Shown here one piece after another: positions 59,421-64,000 of a stretch of DNA of 64,000 nucleotides (positions are counted from its first letter, which is position 1; every line of letters starts with the position of its first letter). The stretch comes from Cellulomonas sp. URHD0024 (lineage in GTDB: Bacteria > Actinomycetota > Actinomycetes > Actinomycetales > Cellulomonadaceae). Made by a program: the position numbers and the translations under genes. The stretch is taken from NCBI RefSeq assembly GCF_000426185.1, contig NZ_AUEW01000001.1:868001-932000 (forward strand). Direction: 5' to 3'. Under the pieces are notes generated by a model that saw only the letters and a program-made list of their open reading frames with translations, ran no database searches and was not told where the DNA came from.

Positions 59421-59440
59421 TCAAGATCGGCGAGTCTTGC
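59421..59440 (-). promoter_or_regulatory. Inverted-repeat site upstream of ramB
   Basis: tcaagatcggcgagtcttgc, arms caaga/tcttg, 16 bases upstream of the ramB ATG; the same 20-bp pattern as 57905-57924 with three differences. Likely autoregulatory site. Confidence 0.7.
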
Positions 59441-59710
59441 ACGGGTTCAGGCGCTGCGTCCATCGTGCGTCTACCCGCTGCGTCCACGATCAGAGAAGCC
59501 GCGGCCGACTCGTTGACGTCGTCGCGACGCCGTGCTTCCCTGCGCGGGTCGATCGCCCTTGCGTACAGAACGGAGCAGCTCGTGTCGAGCACCACGCCGA
59601 CGCCGCTGCGTCCGTCGCGCTCTTGTCCGGCCCGCTGTCAGCACCTCTGACGCTCAGGCCCACCGACCGCCCTGCGCGGTCGCCGACAGACGCACCCGAG
59701 AGGCACGACC
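59441..59710. other. Leader region between ramB and the cysteine dioxygenase operon
   Basis: About 270 bases with the ramB promoter at its left end. It also carries a short leader-peptide frame (59582-59650) and a hairpin gaccgc-cctgc-gcggtc (59665-59681) just before the cysteine dioxygenase gene. Otherwise nothing recognised. Confidence 0.5.
59582..59650 (+). CDS. Candidate Cys-containing leader peptide
   Basis: A 22-residue frame from GTG 59582 with GGAG seven bases upstream, ending at TGA 59650, 60 bases before the cysteine dioxygenase ATG. The end reads RPSRSCPARCQHL. Both Cys codons are TGT, rare in this GC-rich genome. Short Cys-rich leader peptides controlling sulfur genes by ribosome stalling are known in actinobacteria (mycobacteria); placement before a cysteine-degrading enzyme fits. 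The small hairpin at 59665-59681 could be part of the switch. Translation is not proven. Confidence 0.5.
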   Translation: MSSTTPTPLRPSRSCPARCQHL

Positions 59711-60235
59711 ATGTCCCTGCTTTCCGCACCCTCTGCCCGTTCTGCCCTCCCTGCCGGTCCTCGTCGCCCCGCGCTGGACGTCCACCAGCTCAGCGCGCTC
59801 ACCCGCTCGATCGCCGCACGTCCGGAGCTCTGGCAGCCTCTGGTCCGTTTCCAGGAGAGCGGTCGCTGGTGGACCCGGCTCGACGCACCCGCCGGCGTCG
59901 ACGTCTGGCTGATCACCTGGCTCCCGGCGCAGGGCACCGAGCTCCACGACCACGGCGACTCGTCGGCGGCGTTCACGATCGCCGGCGGCACCGTCACGGA
60001 GATCCGGCCCGCGGTGGACGGGCGGCTCGTGCCGCAGGAGCTCACGGCGGGCCGGACGCAGACGGTGGAACCGCACGACCTGCACGACGTGCTCAACGCC
60101 GGCACGGAGCCGGCCGTCACCATCCACGCGTACTCGGTCCCGCTGACCCGGATGACCTACTGGAGCCGCACCGACGACGGCGTGCTGGTCCCGGCGCGCA
60201 CCGTCGTGACGGACGAACCGGAGTCGAACGCATGA
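59711..60235 (+). CDS. Cysteine dioxygenase
   Basis: 174 residues. Cupin iron ligands are seen in GTELHDHGDSSAAFTIAGG (two His) and VEPHDLHDVLNAG (third His), with IHAYSVPLTRMTYW near the end. It oxidises L-cysteine to cysteine sulfinate. The length fits bacterial type I enzymes. The stop overlaps the rhodanese start (ATGA), a pairing frequent in actinobacteria. Preceded by a candidate Cys leader peptide. Confidence 0.9.
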   Translation: MSLLSAPSARSALPAGPRRPALDVHQLSALTRSIAARPELWQPLVRFQESGRWWTRLDAPAGVDVWLITWLPAQGTELHDHGDSSAAFTIAGGTVTEIRPAVDGRLVPQELTAGRTQTVEPHDLHDVLNAGTEPAVTIHAYSVPLTRMTYWSRTDDGVLVPARTVVTDEPESNA

Positions 60236-60654
60236 GCGCGCGACGCCGGACGATCGACGACGTCCTCGCGGAGGCCCGCGCGGGCCTGCACCGACTCACC
60301 CCACGGCAGACCTGGGACGCGCTCGCCGACGGAGCACTGCTCGTCGACATCCGTCCAGCAGCGCAGCGGGCCGCCGAGGGCGAGGTGCCGCAGTCCGTCG
60401 TGATCGAGCGCAACGTTCTCGAGTGGCGCCTCGATCCGTCCAGCGCGCACCGCATACCGGCCGCGACGGGCTACGACCTGCAGATCGTCGTGCTCTGCTC
60501 CGAGGGGTACACCTCCAGCCTGGCTGCGGCCTCGCTGGCGGACCTCGGCCTGCACCGGGCCACGGACGTCATCGGCGGGTACCACGCCTGGGCCGCGGCC
60601 GGCCTGCCGGTGTCGTCGGCAGCCCGGCCTGCCCTCGCAGGCGCCGCCCACTAG
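60232..60654 (+). CDS. Rhodanese-like sulfurtransferase
   Basis: 140 residues from ATG 60232. Single rhodanese domain: ALLVDIRPAAQRAAEGEVPQ, and the active loop VVLCSEGYTSSLAAASLADL with the catalytic Cys in CSEGYTS. Ends IGGYHAWAAAGLPV. It probably handles persulfide or sulfite produced downstream of cysteine oxidation. Co-translated with cysteine dioxygenase. Confidence 0.92.
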   Translation: MSARRRTIDDVLAEARAGLHRLTPRQTWDALADGALLVDIRPAAQRAAEGEVPQSVVIERNVLEWRLDPSSAHRIPAATGYDLQIVVLCSEGYTSSLAAASLADLGLHRATDVIGGYHAWAAAGLPVSSAARPALAGAAH

Positions 60655-60681
60655 CCACCGTTCCCGGGCCAGGCGCGTCGT

Positions 60682-63252
60682 TCACGGCGTCCAGCCGACC
60701 CCGAGGCTCGCCGTCTCGTCCGAGGTACCGCCTTCGCTCGTCGCGGTCGCCCAGACGGACGCTCTCGCGCCCGACAGCGTCCACCCCTGCTGGCAGCGGC
60801 CGCTGAAGGACACGGTGAACGACGCGGACCCGGACGACGAGCTGGCGCTCGGACGGCCGACGAGGCCTGGCCCGACGTTCTGACCGATGTCTCCGTTGCG
60901 GCACGACCAGCCGATCGAGACGTAGATGTCGGTGCTCACGACGGCGCTCTCGGGATCGGTGGCGACGGCGGTGACCGTCAGGGTCGAGCCGAACCCGGTG
61001 AACGTGACCGCCTGGCCCGCGGAGCCGATCGAGACCGTCTTGCCACCCCCGGACAGCGTCACGGTGGGCGGCGTGCGGTCGACCGCGACGAAGCTCGCGC
61101 TCGCCGACGCCCCGCCGTCTGCCACCACCAGCGAGCACCCGCCGGTGCCGCCGCACCCACCACCCCAGCCTGCGAACCGGTCGCTGGTCTGCGCGCTCAG
61201 CGTCACCGGGGTCCCCGGGACGTAGACCCAGTCGCACCTGCCCGACGCGCAGGTCGCCGAACCGCCGTCGGGCGGCCCTGGGCTGACCTGGACCGAACCC
61301 GGCCCGCTGACGTCGACGCTCAGGGTCGCGACCGCGCCGAACGCGGCGGTGACGTCGTCGAGGTCGTCGAGCGGGAACGTGCAGCTGGTCGACGACACGT
61401 CGCACCCGGGAACGCCCCAGTCCACCAGTCGCTCCGCGCCGGCGACGCTCACGGACAGCTCGATCTGCGCGCCCGTCGACGCGTCGAGCGCGCACGGCGC
61501 GGTGTCGGTGCACTCGGTCGGGGGCCCGCCGGCGACCGCGGCGGACAACGTCCCAGGCCCGCCGGTACGACGGACCGTCACCGTGCGCGCATCGGCGCCG
61601 ACCACGACCGTCGCCGTCGCGACCTCGTCGGCGCCGCTCGCACGCCGGACGTCGATGCTGATGTCGTAGGAGCCGGTCCGCGTCCAGCGGTGCGAGAGCG
61701 CGATCCCTGAGTCCGACGGCGTGCCGTCACCGAACGACCAGGTGGCGGTCGTTATGGGGCTGCCGCGCAGGGTGCGGACCTGCAGCGGGATGTCCTGTCG
61801 GACGACGACGGCGGCCGGCACGACGATCTCGAGGTCCGTCGGTGCGTCGGGCTCGTCCGCCGGAGGCGGTGGCGCGGGTGCCGACGGCTGCACGTCGTGG
61901 GCGCGGGGAGCGGCCGGGTGGGACTTCTTCGGGTGGGTCGACGTTCCAGCCCGGTGCGGTGCCTGGACCCGTGCCTTGGGGTCGGCCGGCGTCTCGGGCT
62001 GCACGAGCGGGGCCGCCGGCTCCGGGGCAGCGGGCTGCGCATCCGGCGCCGCGGGCTGCGCGTCCGCGGCCGGGGTCTGGTCAGCGCCGTCCTGGACGTC
62101 GGCGGCCGGGTTCGAGGCGTCGAACTTCGCCACCGCCCGCACCTGGCCGTCGAGCTCGATGACCCCGGCCTTCTCGGTGCTGCGCTCGTTGTAGAACACG
62201 AACCCGTCGTGGCTGAACAGGTCGAACGACGAACCCGGGGCCACCACCGCGTCGGTCACGGCCAGCACCTTGTGCTCGTCGGGACGCACGACGACGACGC
62301 GACCGGTCGTGTAGTCGGGGACGAAGACCGTGCCGTCGACCTCCACCGGTGGGCCGAGCCGTGATCCCGGCACCGCGACGTCGGCGACGGTGCCACGGCA
62401 CGTGCCCTTGTCCAGGTCGGACGTGCGCAGGACCCCGGTGCGCCCGGACACCGCGTACAGCTTGTGCGTGGAGGCGGCCGCGGCGACCTGGATGGTGTCG
62501 TCGCTGGGATCGATGTCCACGCACGCCGACGCCCGCGAGAGCCGCCCCGTGCGGGTGTTCACGAGCTCGGCGCGACGCGACGCGAGGTCGACGACCACCG
62601 GGGTCCCGTCGGAGACGAGCAGCTGACCCGACCCGGCGTCGGATGCGGCAGGGTCGGTCACGCCGACCACGCCGTGGGCTGCCCGCAGGAGGTCTCCGGA
62701 GCGCGCGTCGAGCATCCAGAGCGCGCCGGACCGGTCGACCACGGGCGAACCCGGGGACGGGACGGCGGAGAGCGACGAGACCGACCCGCGCAAGCGGAGC
62801 GACCGAGGATCCGCCTCGACCATCAGCCCCCGTCCACGGTCGAACGCGTAGAGCGCGTCCGAGGACGTGACGGCGTCGAGCGACGCCTTCGTCCCGGACA
62901 GCAGATCGACCGGCGCGCTCTGCTCCCAGGTCGCCGCGTCGACACGGACCACGCCGCCGGTCGTGCGGTCGAGCGCGTACCCCGCTGCCCCGCCCTGGAC
63001 GGCCACGATGTCGTGACCCGGCGCCGCGACCGCCACGCGCACCGTGATCTCACCGGACGCACCGTCGAGGAGCGCGAGCTGTCCCGGGCCCGAGGACGCG
63101 AGCCAGATCGACCCTGAGCCCGACGCCAGCGCCCGCTCCGGGTAGCCGGACGGACTCGCGAACGACGCGGCCGCGCCGGCCACGCCCGCGCACGCGAGCA
63201 GCGCGACGACGGTCCGACCCCGTGCACCGCCGATCCTGCGAAGCTTCGCCAT
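60682..63252 (-). CDS. Large secreted propeller/PKD/repeat-domain protein
   Basis: 856 residues from ATG 63252 with a GGGAGG ribosome site. Signal peptide or anchor (TVVALLACAGVAGAAASFA). Residues about 40-385 look like a beta-propeller (repeats such as SGSIWLASSGPGQLALLDG, ALYAFDRGRGLMVEAD, GALWMLDARSGDLL). A Pro/Ala/Gln linker follows to about 470, then a PKD domain (TTATWSFGDGTPSDSG, SHRWTRTGSYDISIDV). Two Cys-containing InlB-B-like repeats come next (RLVDWGVPGCDVSSTSC and FAGWGGGCGGTGGCS), and a C-terminal beta domain. Function unknown, probably cell-surface binding. It shares its strand with a downstream-reading two-component system located upstream. Confidence 0.85.
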   Translation of the reverse strand: MAKLRRIGGARGRTVVALLACAGVAGAAASFASPSGYPERALASGSGSIWLASSGPGQLALLDGASGEITVRVAVAAPGHDIVAVQGGAAGYALDRTTGGVVRVDAATWEQSAPVDLLSGTKASLDAVTSSDALYAFDRGRGLMVEADPRSLRLRGSVSSLSAVPSPGSPVVDRSGALWMLDARSGDLLRAAHGVVGVTDPAASDAGSGQLLVSDGTPVVVDLASRRAELVNTRTGRLSRASACVDIDPSDDTIQVAAAASTHKLYAVSGRTGVLRTSDLDKGTCRGTVADVAVPGSRLGPPVEVDGTVFVPDYTTGRVVVVRPDEHKVLAVTDAVVAPGSSFDLFSHDGFVFYNERSTEKAGVIELDGQVRAVAKFDASNPAADVQDGADQTPAADAQPAAPDAQPAAPEPAAPLVQPETPADPKARVQAPHRAGTSTHPKKSHPAAPRAHDVQPSAPAPPPPADEPDAPTDLEIVVPAAVVVRQDIPLQVRTLRGSPITTATWSFGDGTPSDSGIALSHRWTRTGSYDISIDVRRASGADEVATATVVVGADARTVTVRRTGGPGTLSAAVAGGPPTECTDTAPCALDASTGAQIELSVSVAGAERLVDWGVPGCDVSSTSCTFPLDDLDDVTAAFGAVATLSVDVSGPGSVQVSPGPPDGGSATCASGRCDWVYVPGTPVTLSAQTSDRFAGWGGGCGGTGGCSLVVADGGASASASFVAVDRTPPTVTLSGGGKTVSIGSAGQAVTFTGFGSTLTVTAVATDPESAVVSTDIYVSIGWSCRNGDIGQNVGPGLVGRPSASSSSGSASFTVSFSGRCQQGWTLSGARASVWATATSEGGTSDETASLGVGWTP

Positions 63253-63302
63253 GACACGCCCCTCCCGCCGATATGAGGCAGCGGGTCCATGGCAGATACA
63301 CG

Positions 63303-63935
63303 TCAGTCCTCCGCCAGGTGCTCCTTGCCCCAGAGCGCCGCGCTCGTGCGGTCTGACACCCCGAGCTGGCGGAACACGTGCCCCACGTGCACCTTGACCG
63401 TCCGCTCGCTGATCCCGAGCGCACGACCGATCTGCTTGTTCGCCATGCCCTGGCCGAGGAGGCGCAGGACCTGCCGTTCGCGGGCGCTGAGACCGTCCGC
63501 CGGGGACGTGCTTGCAGAGGGCAGCAGGGCACGGGCCACCCGTGGGTCCAACGGCGCGTGGCCCTGGGCCGCAGACCGAACAGCCGCGACGAGGTCGCGC
63601 GGGTCGCAGTCCTTGAGCAGGTAGCCGACGGCCCCGGCCGCGAGCGCATCGGCGACCCGCCGCTGGTCCGAGAACGAGGTGAGCACGACGACGTGGGTCT
63701 CGGGTCGCGCAGCGACGATCCGACGGGTGGCCTCCACACCGTCCAGGACCGGCATCGACAGGTCCATGAGCACGACGTCGGGCTCGAGCTCCGCCACACG
63801 CTCGACCGCCTCGGCACCGTCCGCAGCCTGGCCGACGACGCGCAGGCCCTCGGCACCGTCGACGAGTCCGGCCAGCCCTGAGCGGACCAGGTGGTGGTCG
63901 TCGGCGAGCAGCACCGTCACGTCGTCGTGACTCAT
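63303..63935 (-). CDS. NarL/LuxR-type response regulator
   Basis: 210 residues from ATG 63935. Receiver domain with DD pair in VTVLLADDHHLVRSGLAGL, phospho-acceptor Asp in DVVLMDLSMPVLDGVE, Thr/Ser in VVLTSFSDQRRV and Lys in GYLLKDCDPRDL. C-terminal LuxR helix-turn-helix LSARERQVLRLLGQGMANKQ, IGRALGISERTVKVHV. Its start overlaps the stop of the histidine kinase gene by four bases. The large surface protein gene begins 51 bases after it on the same strand and is a possible target or part of the same transcript. Confidence 0.94.
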   Translation of the reverse strand: MSHDDVTVLLADDHHLVRSGLAGLVDGAEGLRVVGQAADGAEAVERVAELEPDVVLMDLSMPVLDGVEATRRIVAARPETHVVVLTSFSDQRRVADALAAGAVGYLLKDCDPRDLVAAVRSAAQGHAPLDPRVARALLPSASTSPADGLSARERQVLRLLGQGMANKQIGRALGISERTVKVHVGHVFRQLGVSDRTSAALWGKEHLAED

Positions 63936-64000
63936 CGGCCTGCTCCCACCGTCAACCGCCACGCCGTGCCGCATCCCGGCGCGGACCGCACCTTGAGCTC
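63932..64000 (-). CDS. Sensor histidine kinase, extreme C-terminus
   Basis: Only the last 22 residues fall inside the window: ELKVRSAPGCGTAWRLTV and four more, then TGA. The GCGTAWRLTV ending is the G2 box end of the HATPase domain in NarX/DegS-type kinases. The ATGA overlap with the response regulator confirms an operon. The 5' part is beyond base 64000. Confidence 0.8.
   Translation of the reverse strand, partial: ELKVRSAPGCGTAWRLTVGAGR

Overview
The window is very GC-rich, codes densely on both strands, starts many genes with GTG, and overlaps many gene pairs by four bases. Its gene families (PpgK polyphosphate glucokinase, FasR-fabD-fabH-acpP-fabF, homodimeric-type aceE beside a DUF3052 gene, DUF3145, RNase HI/phosphatase fusion, a BldC homologue, a RamB-type regulator) point to an actinomycete. 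A Cellulomonas-like member of the Micrococcales is the best guess, but the species cannot be fixed from this sequence alone.

Layout. 0-9 kb is housekeeping: the end of ppgK, a metallo-beta-lactamase-fold protein, the RNase P RNA gene, yaaA with a permease, and a minus-strand operon of Nif3, zinc-ribbon protein and RNase HI/phosphatase. 9-11 kb holds a hipBA toxin-antitoxin pair with a striking palindromic operator beside tRNA-Val. 11-21 kb is central carbon and lipid metabolism: peroxiredoxin, DUF3052, aceE, and the fasR-fabD-fabH-acpP-fabF block. 20.8-23.7 kb is a three-gene extracytoplasmic flavin electron-transfer locus (FMN-binding lipoprotein, ApbE, RnfD-like/ferredoxin-reductase fusion). 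Then come DUF3145, def, and an ABC/YhgE/TetR cassette. At 28.5-28.8 kb a bldC homologue is preceded by a sequence with the hallmarks of a class I cyclic di-GMP riboswitch.

30.0-51.5 kb appears to be a 21.4-kb genomic island. It begins at the 3' end of an intact tRNA-Asn gene and ends at a second copy of that 3' end. Its cargo is a complete rhamnoside system: a CUT1 ABC importer without its own ATPase, a GH78 alpha-L-rhamnosidase, a secreted GH3 glycosidase, and two LacI regulators. Rhamnose isomerase, rhamnulokinase and two kinds of rhamnulose-phosphate aldolase follow, with lactaldehyde reductase and L-lactate dehydrogenase. Several copies of a 12-bp LacI-type operator sit at its promoters. 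No integrase is visible, and the left edge carries decayed SorC and ribB remnants.

51.6-64 kb returns to the chromosome backbone: a PIG-L deacetylase with an unidentified N-terminal domain, a DUF1206 membrane protein, a small acidic repeat protein and a GntR regulator. Next come pyruvate phosphate dikinase and a RamB-type regulator, each with a matching inverted-repeat site upstream. A cysteine dioxygenase/rhodanese pair is preceded by a short Cys-containing leader peptide. The window ends in a large secreted propeller/PKD protein and a two-component system cut by the window edge.
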